Shown here: in pieces, positions 1 through 8,682 of the stretch
Layout of the letters: each line of letters starts with the position of its first letter
How positions within the stretch are numbered: the first letter of the stretch is position 1
Origin: Bordetella pseudohinzii
GTDB lineage: Bacteria; Pseudomonadota; Gammaproteobacteria; Burkholderiales; Burkholderiaceae_B
Reading direction: 5' to 3'
Length of the DNA stretch: 64,000 nucleotides
NCBI RefSeq assembly: GCF_000657795.2
Contig: NZ_JHEP02000017.1
Coordinates: 1 to 64,000 of the forward strand
Translations under genes and position numbers: made by a program
Notes under the pieces: generated by a model
What the model was told of the DNA's origin: nothing
The model's database searches: none
Seen by the model: the letters and a program-made list of their open reading frames with translations, nothing else

Positions 1-267
1 GGGGGGGGGGGCGAGGAGAGGTGGCATAACTACCTGCTGATCAGATGTGTGGGATGGCCGGGTACTCAGACGTCACACATATGATCAACAGGGCTGTATT
101 CGGCCGAGCGGCTTGCCGTCCGAATCAGGCCAGTCCGTAACCAGGAAAGGCGTTCTTACATGGGGCTTGCAGATGTCGTACAAGCCGATATCGGTATTCG
201 CGCCTCTGTGCCGGCATGGTCCGCGTGCTGTGTTCTTCCCGCCCGGCCTGCGGCATGTCCCCGCCAT
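1..267. other. Window-edge stretch without a supported gene
   Basis: No reading frame here has a credible start, ribosome binding site or recognisable protein family. The overlapping open frames on both strands look like by-products of high GC. The window opens with an uninterrupted run of 11 G residues that may continue beyond the edge. The right end runs into the terminator of the HD-domain gene. Confidence 0.4.
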
Positions 268-299
268 GAAAAAACCCCTCCCGTTGCGGGGAAGGGCTT
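268..299 (-). terminator. Terminator of the HD-domain oxygenase gene
   Basis: Read on the minus strand, a GC hairpin with imperfect CCCTTCCCCG and CGGGAGGGG arms and a CAA loop is followed by six T. It lies about 40 bases after the stop of the HD-domain gene. Confidence 0.65.
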
Positions 300-335
300 G
301 CCGGCCATCCGATGGCCCGTTGTTTTATGGGCGCT

Positions 336-902
336 TCAGGCGGCGATCAGCCGGCGACGCTCGGATACGCTCGAAGCCAGGTCCAGGAAATGGCCCAGCG
401 AGCCGGTGGCCATAGTGGGGGCCTTGGCCAGGTCGTCCCAGCGGCGCAGGCGTATGGCATCGGGCGCGCCCGGCAGGGCGGCGAAATCCATGGCCTGCCC
501 CGCATCGAAGCATCCACCTTGCAGATTGAGGCTGCGCCGCGAATCTTCCGTCAGCATCAAGGCGTACTCGGGCTCGACATAGCAGAGATAGCGCTTGGCT
601 TCGACGTGCAGGCGGATAGGGTCGAGCACGCGCGCGCCGAACAGTCCGCGCAGAAAGGGCAGCACGAAGTACTGGTGTTTGTCGTCCACGCCGCGCAGCG
701 TGGGGGTCTCCGGATGGTCGGCGATGAGATGGCCGAGGTCATGCAGCAGGCAGGCCGTCACCAGATGGGCCGGGGCGCCGGCCTGTTCGGCCAGCGTCGC
801 GGTCTGCAGGGCGTGCTTGAGGTGGCTGACGGGCTCGCCGTCATAGATGCGGTGGCCGCGTTCAAGAAACACTTGCTCGATATCGTAGAGGCTCAAGGGC
901 AT
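336..902 (-). CDS. HD-domain mixed-valent diiron oxygenase, PhnZ/TmpB-like (phosphonate type)
   Basis: This 188-residue HD-domain protein resembles the family found in phosphonate catabolism operons. Members such as PhnZ and TmpB use a mixed-valent Fe(II)/Fe(III) site to cleave the C-P bond of hydroxylated aminophosphonates. The metal ligands are visible: His30, the HDLGH motif at residues 54-58, and later His76, His99 and Lys103. The conserved RLRRWDD block sits near the C-terminus. I chose the ATG at 902 (MPLSLYDIEQ) because the protein then has the family's usual length; the open frame extends further upstream without homology. No alpha-ketoglutarate hydroxylase partner (PhnY/TmpA) is visible. 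The upstream gene is instead a Rieske oxygenase, separated by a terminator. The family call is firm and the substrate unknown. Confidence 0.8.
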   Translation of the reverse strand: MPLSLYDIEQVFLERGHRIYDGEPVSHLKHALQTATLAEQAGAPAHLVTACLLHDLGHLIADHPETPTLRGVDDKHQYFVLPFLRGLFGARVLDPIRLHVEAKRYLCYVEPEYALMLTEDSRRSLNLQGGCFDAGQAMDFAALPGAPDAIRLRRWDDLAKAPTMATGSLGHFLDLASSVSERRRLIAA

Positions 903-1002
903 GGGCTTCCCCGGTTGATCCGCGCGCCAGAAGGGAGGACCAGTAGACCAGAGGCTCTTGACCGTTTGATGACAGATATCTAAATCGCTTCGCGCCGGCA
1001 AG

Positions 1003-1026
1003 AAAAAGCCCGGCCGAAGCCGGGCT
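1003..1026 (-). terminator. Terminator of the Rieske oxygenase gene
   Basis: Minus-strand hairpin AGCCCGGC-TTCG-GCCGGGCT followed by a run of T (an A run at 1003-1007 on the plus strand). It lies between the Rieske stop and the HD-domain start, so the two genes need not share one transcript. Confidence 0.75.
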
Positions 1027-1043
1027 CGCGGGGCGGGCAGGGA

Positions 1044-2195
1044 TCAGTCGCCCTGCTCGTCCATGATGCGCCGATACCATTCATGGAAGTGCTGCATGCC
1101 GTCTTCCATGGGGGATTGGTAGGGGCCGGCTTCGTTGACGCCGCGCTCCATCAGGGCGCGGCGGCCGGCGTCCATGCGTTCGGCGATCTCGTCGTCCTCG
1201 ACCGCCGTTTCCATATAGGCCGCGCGCTGGGCCTCGACGAATTCGCGCTCGAAGGCGACGATTTCCTCGGGGTAATAGAACTCGACCACATTGACGGTTT
1301 CCTGCGGGCTCTTGGGGTAGAGCGTGGACAGGACCACGACGTGCGGGTAGAGCTCGATCATATGGGTCGGAAAGTAAGTGACCCACACGGCGCCGAAGTC
1401 CGGCGCCTGGCCGGCGCGGAAATCCAGCAGGCGGTCATGCCACTGGCGATAGACGTCCGAACCCGGCTGGGCCAGCGCCTGGTGCACGCCGACTTTCTGC
1501 AGGCTGTACCAGTCGTTGAACTCCCAGCTGAGGTCGTCGCAGGTGACAAAGCGCCCCAGGCCGGGATGGAAAGGCCCGACGTGGTAGTCCTCCAGATAGA
1601 CCTCGATGAAGGTCTTCCAGTTGTAGTTGCACTGATGCACCTCGACGTGGTCGAGCACATAGTCGCCGAAGTCGAACTCGGGCCGCGCGAACAGCGGCGC
1701 CATGTCGGCGGCGGGGTCGCGCGGACCTTCGAACAGCAGGCCATGGCAATCGCGCAGGCGGAAGCGCTGCAGATTCATGCAGGGCGTGGCATCGAACTGG
1801 GGCGCGCCCAGCAATTCGCCGCGGTTGTTGTAGGTCCAGCGGTGCAGCGGGCAGACGATGTTGCCGCCGGTGCCCTGCAGGGAGCCGCTGGTGTTGACGT
1901 TGCCGCTGACGTTGCCGGTCTCGCCGCCGAGCATCAAGGCCTGGCGGTGGCGGCAGACATTTGAGATGAGTTCTACCCCGTTCTGGTTGCGTACCAGAAC
2001 GCGCCCTCCGTTCTCTTGAACCAGGGTACGCCAATCCCCGATCTCGGGCACGAGCTTTTCGTGGCCGACATACAAGGAGGATTGCTTGAAAATGAGTTCT
2101 TGCTCGCGCGCAAAGCGGGCTTCGTCGAAATAGGCGCTTACCGGAAGCTGGGTGCGAGCTGGCACGACATGTGCCATCCGACCAATGTCGGTCAT
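1044..2195 (-). CDS. Rieske non-heme iron oxygenase, large subunit
   Basis: This 383-residue protein has an N-terminal Rieske domain with ligands Cys81, His83, Cys115 and His118. Its C-terminal catalytic domain carries a mononuclear-iron motif (NWKTFIEVYLEDYHVGPFH; His205, His210). That is the architecture of ring-hydroxylating and quaternary-amine oxygenases. The ATG at 2195 is preceded by a good GGAGGG site; the frame further upstream is non-coding. There are 31 residues between His83 and Cys115, more than the 15-17 usual in the family. The extra stretch is rich in Gly, Asn, Ser and Thr. No reductase or beta subunit is adjacent, so electron supply must come from elsewhere. The substrate cannot be told; proximity to a phosphonate-type HD oxygenase is suggestive only. 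Confidence 0.85.
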   Translation of the reverse strand: MTDIGRMAHVVPARTQLPVSAYFDEARFAREQELIFKQSSLYVGHEKLVPEIGDWRTLVQENGGRVLVRNQNGVELISNVCRHRQALMLGGETGNVSGNVNTSGSLQGTGGNIVCPLHRWTYNNRGELLGAPQFDATPCMNLQRFRLRDCHGLLFEGPRDPAADMAPLFARPEFDFGDYVLDHVEVHQCNYNWKTFIEVYLEDYHVGPFHPGLGRFVTCDDLSWEFNDWYSLQKVGVHQALAQPGSDVYRQWHDRLLDFRAGQAPDFGAVWVTYFPTHMIELYPHVVVLSTLYPKSPQETVNVVEFYYPEEIVAFEREFVEAQRAAYMETAVEDDEIAERMDAGRRALMERGVNEAGPYQSPMEDGMQHFHEWYRRIMDEQGD

Positions 2196-2335
2196 GATTC
2201 CCTCCGCTCGGATGAAAAAGCCAGGACGGGGGAAGGCATTCCTTGTGTAGCCCTCAGTCCGTGCTGGCGCGAAGAAAAATCGGACTGGCCGATCCCAAAC
2301 GGAGAATTGTACCCCATCCCCCAAGCCGGGGGGGA

Positions 2336-3340
2336 TCAAACCAGCCGGCGCGTAAGCCGGTGTTGCCGCAAGGCCCAGACCATGGCGGCCGACAGTGAAA
2401 ATACCAGTATCGCCACCAGTGGCAGGCGCCAGACGGCCCCGGTATCGGGGGCCGTCAGCCCGGCGCGCTGCGCCAGGTCCAGCAGCGCGGGATGGACCAG
2501 ATAGACGCCGAAGGTCAGCGGCGCCAGCGCGGGCAGCCGGGGCAGGGCCGGCGTATCCACGAACCACTGGAAGGCCGCCAGCGACATCAGCGGCACGGTC
2601 AGGCTGAAATAATCATAGAAATACAGGTTCAGGGCCTGGGTATTCGACAGCCAGGCCACGCCGCCCGCGGTGAGCGCGATGCCGGCCAGCAACAGCAGGC
2701 CGGGCCGCGGGATCCGCCACTCGCCCTCGAAAATCATCCGCCCGGCGATGAAATACCCCAGATAGGGCAGAAACCAGGTCAGGAAGAAGCCCGGCGTCGC
2801 GCCCAGGGCCTGGCGGTAAAGGCTGTCGAGGACGGCCACGCCCAGGATGCCCACGACCCAGAGCTTGCGCCCGGCCACGCTGCTGCGGGCGTAGAGCAGC
2901 CGCACCACGGGCGCGAAGAGATACAGGCCCACGACCATGTACAGATACCAAAGGTGGTAGTAGGGCCGGCCCTCGGCCACTTTGCGCGCCCAGAAGGAAA
3001 AATCGAAATAGCCGGCGTCCCAGCGCCCCAGCGTCGTCGTCCACAGCAGATAGAACAGGGTCCAGAAGATGAGCGGGGCCTGGATGCGCGCCAGACGGCG
3101 CTGGTAGAACTCGCGCGGCGGCAGACTGCGCCGCGGGTCCAGCAGCAGGGCGCCGCTGATCATCACGAAGACGGGCACGCACCAGCGCACGGCCGAGTCA
3201 TAAAGGTTGGCGGCCAGCCAGCCCCGGCTGGCGTAGATGGCGGGATCGGAAACGGTTTGCGCGGCGCTGTGCAGCATGACCACGGCGAGGGCGGCCAGCC
3301 AGCGCGCCGCGTCCAACCGTTCGAAACGGGCAGGGGACAT
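2336..3340 (-). CDS. Acyltransferase family 3 membrane protein
   Basis: This 334-residue protein is made mostly of hydrophobic segments and opens with RFERLDAARWLAALAVVMLH, the start typical of acyltransferase-3 proteins (OatA, WecH and O-antigen acetylases). The first His falls in the usual place. Such proteins move acetyl or other acyl groups onto surface sugars or peptidoglycan from the inner membrane. A GGAG site precedes the ATG. The gene stands alone, with no polysaccharide genes nearby, so the acceptor is unknown. Confidence 0.8.
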   Translation of the reverse strand: MSPARFERLDAARWLAALAVVMLHSAAQTVSDPAIYASRGWLAANLYDSAVRWCVPVFVMISGALLLDPRRSLPPREFYQRRLARIQAPLIFWTLFYLLWTTTLGRWDAGYFDFSFWARKVAEGRPYYHLWYLYMVVGLYLFAPVVRLLYARSSVAGRKLWVVGILGVAVLDSLYRQALGATPGFFLTWFLPYLGYFIAGRMIFEGEWRIPRPGLLLLAGIALTAGGVAWLSNTQALNLYFYDYFSLTVPLMSLAAFQWFVDTPALPRLPALAPLTFGVYLVHPALLDLAQRAGLTAPDTGAVWRLPLVAILVFSLSAAMVWALRQHRLTRRLV

Positions 3341-3501
3341 GGCGCTCCGGTAGGGATGAGGCGCCCGACGACGCCATTGTCACCACACTATCAGCGCGCC
3401 TGTCCGTCCCTGTATCGACCGGTTAAGGGGTGTGTGCCGGGGTGAGCCGCCTGCCGGCGGCGGCCCGTCCGCCGGGAAGAGTTTGTTGCAAAAACAGGGC
3501 C

Positions 3502-4473
3502 TTATTGCAGGGCGACGTTGGCCTGTTTGACCAGCTGTTTGATGATGGGCTGTTCGCTGGCGATCTGGGCCTGCAGCTCGTCGGCGCGGCCCGAGCGCGG
3601 GTCGATGCCCATGTCCAGCATCTTGGCGCGCACGGTCTCGTCCTTGAGCGTGGTCTGCAGGGCTTGCTGCAGGCGCGCCAGCACCTCGGGCGGCGTGCCC
3701 TTGGGCGCCACGAAGCTGAACCAGGCGCTCATGTCGAACTTGGGATAGCCCTCTTCGGCCAGGGTGGGCAGCTGCGCCTCGGTAGGCAGCCGGGTCTTGC
3801 TGGTGATGCCGAAGACATGGATCTTGCCCGCCTTGGCCTGCGGCATGCCGGTGGCGACCATGTCGAAGAAGATGTCCACGTCGCCGCTGATGAGCGCGGG
3901 CAGGGCCTGGGTCGCTCCCTTGAACGGCACGTGCAGGATGTCCACGCCCGCCTGCTCCTTGAACAGCTCGCCGGCCAGGTGCGAGGAGGTGCCCGGGCCG
4001 AAGCTGGCGAAGGTCAGCTTGCCCGGATGCTGCTTGGCATAGGCCACCAGTTCGCCGGTGCTCTTGAAGGGCTGTTTGGGGCTGGACAGCAGGACCAGGG
4101 GCCCGATGCCGACCATGCCGATGGGCGCGAAACCGTCGGGATCGTAGGGCAGGGATTTGTACAGGAAGCGGTTGGTGACCAGGGTGGAGTTGGTCGCCAT
4201 CAGGATGGTGTAGCCATCGGGCTGTTCGCGCGCGACATAGGCCGCGCCGATGGTGGTGCCGGCGCCGGCTTTGTTTTCGACGATCAGGCTCTGGTTCAGG
4301 TCCTTGCCCATGCGCTCGGCCAGGATGCGGGTCAGGACGTCGGTGGCGCCGCCGGCCGGAAAGGGCGAAATCACCTTGATGGGGCGGCTGGGGTAGGTGT
4401 CGGCCAGGGCGGGGGCGCAGGCGGCGCCGGCCAGCAGGGCGGCCATGCAGAACTTCAACGTGCGACGAAACAT
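3502..4473 (-). CDS. Tripartite tricarboxylate transporter substrate-binding protein (Bug family)
   Basis: This 323-residue periplasmic protein starts with a cleavable signal peptide (a Lys/Arg start, a hydrophobic core, then APALADTYPSRPIK). The Bug core pattern ISPFPAGGATDVLTR follows, with further family blocks such as VENKAGAGTTIGA. Bug (TctC) proteins bind carboxylates or related small molecules. No TctA or TctB membrane genes are adjacent, so this is one of the orphan binding proteins common in Bordetella. It is divergent from an iclR gene, and the short space between them holds a perfect palindrome that is a likely IclR-type operator. Confidence 0.9.
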   Translation of the reverse strand: MFRRTLKFCMAALLAGAACAPALADTYPSRPIKVISPFPAGGATDVLTRILAERMGKDLNQSLIVENKAGAGTTIGAAYVAREQPDGYTILMATNSTLVTNRFLYKSLPYDPDGFAPIGMVGIGPLVLLSSPKQPFKSTGELVAYAKQHPGKLTFASFGPGTSSHLAGELFKEQAGVDILHVPFKGATQALPALISGDVDIFFDMVATGMPQAKAGKIHVFGITSKTRLPTEAQLPTLAEEGYPKFDMSAWFSFVAPKGTPPEVLARLQQALQTTLKDETVRAKMLDMGIDPRSGRADELQAQIASEQPIIKQLVKQANVALQ

Positions 4474-4520
4474 GATTTTCCCTTGATAACAGAGGGCTTT
4501 CGCTAGAAGCCCGAATGTTA

Positions 4521-4543
4521 TAAATTCCGATATACGGAATTTA
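4521..4543. promoter_or_regulatory. Palindromic operator between bug and iclR
   Basis: A perfect inverted repeat, TAAATTCCG-ATATA-CGGAATTTA, lies in the AT-rich 113-bp space between the divergent bug and iclR genes. Its size and symmetry suit a dimeric IclR-type regulator controlling itself and the bug gene. Its role is inferred from position. Confidence 0.6.
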
Positions 4544-4586
4544 ATTTTGTAATTCGAAATTCAAATATAAAAACCCACGGCTCGAA

Positions 4587-5375
4587 ATGCAACCGATTTC
4601 CGACACATCAGGCCCGGCGCGCCGCAAACGGCAGGCGGGCGGGGCGGGCGCGGACTCGCCGGACTTCATCACCGCGCTGGCGCGCGGCCTGGATGTGCTG
4701 CGCTGTTTCCGGCTGGGGCCGCGAACCCTGGGCAACCAGGAGCTGGCCCGCCTGACCGGGCTGCCCAAGCCGACGATCAGCCGCATCACCTTCACGCTCA
4801 CCGAGCTGGGCTATCTGCGGTATCACGCGGATACCGGCAAATACTCGCCGGGCCATGCCGCGCTGGCGCTGGGCTTCGGGCTGCTGGCCGGGCTGGCCAT
4901 CCGCGACCTGGCCAAGACCGATATGACCGCGCTGGCCGCCGAGACCGGCGCGGCCGTGGCGCTGGGCGCTTTCGATGGCGATGCCATGGTCTATGTCGAA
5001 GCCATCCACGGCTCCTCGGCGCTCTATCTGCGCCTGCCGGTCGGTTATCGGGCCAGCCTGGACACGGCCATGGGCCGGGCCTATCTGGCGGCGCTGGAGG
5101 CGCCGGCGCGCCAGGCGCTGGCGGCCGGCGCGGGCATCGCGCGGCCAGCCATGGACGAGGCGGTGCGCGACCGCGAGGCCACCGGCTGCTGCTTCGCCAT
5201 CGGGCAATGGCAGTCCGGCATCAACGCCGCGGCCATCGCATTCAGCGCCTTGACCGGGGAGGGCCTGTTCGTGTTGAGCTGCGGCGGCCCGGCCGCTTTG
5301 CTGCCCGAGGCCGTGCTGCGCGAGCGCGTGGCCCCGGCCCTCAAACGGATCGCGGGACGGCTTAGCGGCGGCTGA
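4587..5375 (+). CDS. IclR-family transcriptional regulator
   Basis: This 262-residue protein has the IclR two-domain plan. An N-terminal winged helix-turn-helix ([20 protein letters not shown], about residues 47-66) is followed by a C-terminal effector-binding domain (from about residue 100; [30 protein letters not shown]). Such proteins usually repress, or activate, a neighbouring catabolic or transport gene in response to a small organic acid. The gene is divergent from the bug gene and shares with it the 4521-4543 palindrome, so I infer local control of that transporter component. The next gene, xseB, begins about 75 bp downstream. Confidence 0.88.
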   Translation: MQPISDTSGPARRKRQAGGAGADSPDFITALARGLDVLRCFRLGPRTLGNQELARLTGLPKPTISRITFTLTELGYLRYHADTGKYSPGHAALALGFGLLAGLAIRDLAKTDMTALAAETGAAVALGAFDGDAMVYVEAIHGSSALYLRLPVGYRASLDTAMGRAYLAALEAPARQALAAGAGIARPAMDEAVRDREATGCCFAIGQWQSGINAAAIAFSALTGEGLFVLSCGGPAALLPEAVLRERVAPALKRIAGRLSGG

Positions 5376-5449
5376 CGCGGGGCATTACGCGATCTCGTAC
5401 AATTCAGGATTGCCCGATCAATCCTTGCCGCGCCGCTCCGGAGACCCGC

Positions 5450-5686
5450 TTGGCCTCATCACCTCTGCCTCAAGATTTCGAAACCGCCCTGGCCGAGCTG
5501 GAGGCCCTGGTGCAGGCCATGGAAAACGGCTCGCTGCCGCTGGAGCAGTCGCTGGCGGCCTACCGGCGCGGCGTGGAGCTGACCCGCATCTGCCAGGAGC
5601 GGCTGTCGCAGGCCGAGCAGCAGGTCAAGGTGCTCGAAGGTGAATTGTTGCGCCCCTTGCAGCCGGGCGCCCTGGATGACGAATAG
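5450..5686 (+). CDS. xseB: Exodeoxyribonuclease VII small subunit
   Basis: This 78-residue protein matches the XseB family along its length ([20 protein letters not shown], then [16 protein letters not shown]). XseB forms the small helical subunit that binds XseA to make exonuclease VII, which degrades single-stranded DNA to oligonucleotides. The start is TTG at 5450, preceded by a GGAG site; there is no in-frame ATG near the conserved N-terminus. It is followed after 8 bp by ispA, then by dxs, the xseB-ispA-dxs order common in proteobacteria. xseA is not in the window. Confidence 0.93.
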   Translation: MASSPLPQDFETALAELEALVQAMENGSLPLEQSLAAYRRGVELTRICQERLSQAEQQVKVLEGELLRPLQPGALDDE

Positions 5687-5694
5687 AGTCTCGG

Positions 5695-6606
5695 ATGAAG
5701 CAACCCCATCTCGCCTGCGCCGATTGGCTGCGCGAACGCGCCAACCATATCGAGCAGGTACTCGAAGAACTGATGCCCGCGGCCGATGCTGCGCCCGCGC
5801 GCCTGCATGAGGCCATGCGCTATGCCGTCCTGGGCGGCGGCAAGCGTGTGCGCGCCGCCCTGGTCTACGCGGCCGGGCAGGCCTGCCCGGTCAATGGCAG
5901 CGTGCTGGCCATCGAGGCCTCCATGGATCGCGCGGCGGCCGCCGTCGAGCTGATCCACGCCTACTCGCTGGTGCACGACGACCTGCCCTGCATGGACGAT
6001 GACACGCTGCGCCGCGGCCGCCCGACCACGCATGTGCAATTCGACGAGGCCACGGCCATGCTGGCCGGCGACGCCCTGCAGCCCCTGGCTTTCGAGCTGC
6101 TGGCCGGCATGCCCATCGCGCCGGCGCTGGTGGTCCAGGCCACCCAGGTGCTGGCCCGCGCGGCCGGCAGCCTGGGCATGGCGGGCGGCCAGGCCATCGA
6201 CCTGCACAGCGTGGGCAAGACGCTCAGCCGCGACGAACTGCAGACCATGCACAGCATGAAGACCGGCGCCATGCTGGCCGCCAGCGTGACGCTGGGCGGC
6301 ATCGTGGCCGGCGCCAGTTCGTCGGCGCGCCAGGCGCTGGACAGCTATGCCCAGGCCATGGGCCTGGCCTTCCAGGTCGTGGACGATATCCTCGATGTGA
6401 CGGCCGACAGCGCCAGCCTGGGCAAGACGCCGGGCAAGGACGCCGTCGAGAACAAACCCACTTATGTGTCGCTCCTGGGCCTGGACCAGGCGCGCGAACT
6501 GGCCGAAGAACTGCGCCGGGCCGCTCTCCTGGCCCTGGGGCCCCTGGGAGACTCGGGCGCGCGGCTGGCCCAGCTCGCTGATTTCATCGTGCTACGCGAT
6601 CGTTGA
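5695..6606 (+). CDS. ispA: Farnesyl diphosphate synthase (short-chain polyprenyl synthase)
   Basis: This 303-residue enzyme condenses dimethylallyl or geranyl diphosphate with isopentenyl diphosphate to give farnesyl diphosphate in the cytoplasm. Both aspartate-rich metal motifs are present: HDDLPCMDDD (about residues 90-99) and VVDDILDVT (about 226-234). GGGKRVR near the N-terminus binds diphosphate. Length and motif spacing fit IspA. It sits between xseB and dxs, so the same transcript likely supplies the first enzyme of the MEP pathway and a later prenyl elongation step. Confidence 0.95.
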   Translation: MKQPHLACADWLRERANHIEQVLEELMPAADAAPARLHEAMRYAVLGGGKRVRAALVYAAGQACPVNGSVLAIEASMDRAAAAVELIHAYSLVHDDLPCMDDDTLRRGRPTTHVQFDEATAMLAGDALQPLAFELLAGMPIAPALVVQATQVLARAAGSLGMAGGQAIDLHSVGKTLSRDELQTMHSMKTGAMLAASVTLGGIVAGASSSARQALDSYAQAMGLAFQVVDDILDVTADSASLGKTPGKDAVENKPTYVSLLGLDQARELAEELRRAALLALGPLGDSGARLAQLADFIVLRDR

Positions 6607-6649
6607 ATACCGCGGCGCCGGATGGCGCGGATAACCACTCAAGCTTCAA

Positions 6650-8521
6650 ATGACGACGACAGAACACCTGGACCGCATTCATTCGCCGGCCGACCTGCGC
6701 AAATTGGATTGGCGCGATCTCAAGCCCATCGCCGATGAGCTGCGGGCTTTCGTGCTGGAATCGGTCTCCAAGACGGGCGGTCACCTGTCGTCCAATCTGG
6801 GCACGGTCGAGCTCACCTTGGCCTTGCACTATGTCTTCGACACCCCCCATGACCGCATCGTCTGGGACGTGGGCCATCAATCCTATCCGCACAAAATCCT
6901 GACCGGCCGCCGCGACGGCATGGCCCATCTGCGCCAGCAGGGCGGCATCTCGGGCTTTCCCAAGCGCAGCGAATCCGAGTACGACGCCTTCGGCACCGCG
7001 CATTCCTCGACCTCGATCTCGGCGGCGCTGGGCATGGCCGTGGCCTCCCGCAATGCCGGCGTGGCGCGCCAGCACATCGCCGTGATCGGCGACGGCGCGA
7101 TGTCGGCCGGCATGGCCTTCGAGGCCATGAACAACGCCGGTGTCACGCCCAATGTCAACCTGCTGGTGATCCTGAACGACAACGACATGTCGATCTCGCC
7201 GCCGGTCGGGGCCCTGAACCGTTATCTGGCGCGCCTGATGTCGGGCCGCTTCTATGCCGCGGCCAAGAATGTCGGCCGGGCGGTCCTGCAGCATGTGCCG
7301 CCCGTGCTCGAGCTGGCCCGCCGTCTCGAAGAGCACGCCAAGGGCATGATCACGCCGGCCACGCTGTTCGAAGAGCTTGGCTTCAACTATGTCGGTCCCA
7401 TCGACGGCCACGACCTGGATGCGCTGGTGCCCACCTTGCAGAACCTCAAGGCCCTGCAAGGCCTGCAGTTCCTGCATGTGGTCACGCGCAAGGGGCAGGG
7501 CTACAAGCTGGCCGAGGCCGACCCGGTGCTGTACCACGGCCCCGGCAAGTTCGACCCGGCCGTGGGCATCCAGAAGGCCAAGACGCCCGCCAAGCAGACC
7601 TTCACCCAGGTGTTCGGCCAGTGGCTGTGCGACCAGGCCCAGGCCGACACCCGGCTGGTGGGCATCACCCCGGCCATGCGCGAGGGCAGCGGCCTGGTGG
7701 AGTTCGAAAAACGCTTCCCGACCCGCTATTTCGATGTCGGCATCGCCGAGCAGCATGCGGTCACCTTCGCCGCCGGCCTGGCCTGCGAGGGACAGAAACC
7801 CGTGGTGGCGATCTACTCCACCTTTTTGCAGCGCGGCTACGATCAGCTTATCCACGACGTGGCGCTGCAGAACCTGGACGTCACCTTCGCCCTGGACCGC
7901 GCCGGGCTGGTGGGCGCCGACGGCGCCACCCATGCCGGCAATTACGACATTGCCTTCCTGCGTTGCGTGCCCAATATGGTGGTGGCCACGCCCTCCGACG
8001 AGAACGAAACCCGCTTGCTGCTGTCTACCTGTTACGCCTACCCGGGCCCGGCCGCCGTGCGCTACCCGCGCGGCGCGGGCCGCGGCGCGGAGGTCGCCGC
8101 GGGGCTGGGCACCGTGCCGCTGGGCAAGGGCCTGGTGCGCCGGCGCGGCCGCAAGATCGCCGTGCTGGGCTTCGGCACCCTGGTGCCGGCCGCCCTGGCC
8201 GCGGCCGACAAGCTGGACGCCACCGTGGCCGACATGCGCTTTGTCAAACCGCTGGACCGCGAACTGCTGCGCGAGCTGGCCGCCGGCCACGATGCCCTGG
8301 TCACGCTCGAGGAGGCCGCGATCATGGGCGGCGCGGGCAGCGCCGTGACCGAAGCCCTGAACGACATGGGCCTGACGCTGCCGGTTCTGCAGCTGGGCCT
8401 GCCCGACGAGTTCATCGATCACGGCGACCAGGCCGCGCTGCTGGCCGGCCTGGGCCTGGATGCCGCCGGCATCGAGCGCGCGGTGCGCGAGCGCTTCAGC
8501 GCGCTCCTGCATTGCCAATAA
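6650..8521 (+). CDS. dxs: 1-deoxy-D-xylulose-5-phosphate synthase
   Basis: This 623-residue enzyme joins pyruvate and glyceraldehyde 3-phosphate using thiamine diphosphate, the entry step of the MEP isoprenoid pathway. The N-terminal domain carries [20 protein letters not shown] and the ThDP/Mg motif [18 protein letters not shown]. The pyrimidine-binding and C-terminal domains follow ([25 protein letters not shown]). Its length is normal for Dxs. It starts 43 bp after ispA and is probably cotranscribed with it. Confidence 0.96.
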   Translation: MTTTEHLDRIHSPADLRKLDWRDLKPIADELRAFVLESVSKTGGHLSSNLGTVELTLALHYVFDTPHDRIVWDVGHQSYPHKILTGRRDGMAHLRQQGGISGFPKRSESEYDAFGTAHSSTSISAALGMAVASRNAGVARQHIAVIGDGAMSAGMAFEAMNNAGVTPNVNLLVILNDNDMSISPPVGALNRYLARLMSGRFYAAAKNVGRAVLQHVPPVLELARRLEEHAKGMITPATLFEELGFNYVGPIDGHDLDALVPTLQNLKALQGLQFLHVVTRKGQGYKLAEADPVLYHGPGKFDPAVGIQKAKTPAKQTFTQVFGQWLCDQAQADTRLVGITPAMREGSGLVEFEKRFPTRYFDVGIAEQHAVTFAAGLACEGQKPVVAIYSTFLQRGYDQLIHDVALQNLDVTFALDRAGLVGADGATHAGNYDIAFLRCVPNMVVATPSDENETRLLLSTCYAYPGPAAVRYPRGAGRGAEVAAGLGTVPLGKGLVRRRGRKIAVLGFGTLVPAALAAADKLDATVADMRFVKPLDRELLRELAAGHDALVTLEEAAIMGGAGSAVTEALNDMGLTLPVLQLGLPDEFIDHGDQAALLAGLGLDAAGIERAVRERFSALLHCQ

Positions 8522-8541
8522 GCCTGGCCGGGCGCTTTATT

Positions 8542-8568
8542 CCAGGCGGAACAGTGCGTTCCGCCTGG
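8542..8568 (+). repeat. Perfect 11-bp inverted repeat after dxs
   Basis: CCAGGCGGAAC-AGTGC-GTTCCGCCTGG forms a perfect 11-bp stem just after the dxs stop. No T run follows, so it is not a standard intrinsic terminator. It could protect the mRNA 3' end or act with Rho. Confidence 0.6.
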
Positions 8569-8682
8569 CCGACACACGATCAACAGGGTCTTCCCGACCC
8601 CGTGCCGGAGTTTGGGCGATAATGCCCTTCCGGTTCTTAATTCCAGGGATGGCTGTATCCCATGCCCTGATAGGTAAGCGAC

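Noticed and set aside
47-415. 122-codon plus-strand frame near the left edge
   Set aside because: No ribosome binding site or family; it overlaps the terminator and the 3' end of the HD gene.
6584-8518. 644-codon minus-strand frame opposite dxs
   Set aside because: Complementary shadow of dxs; His/Gln/Gly-rich with no domain.
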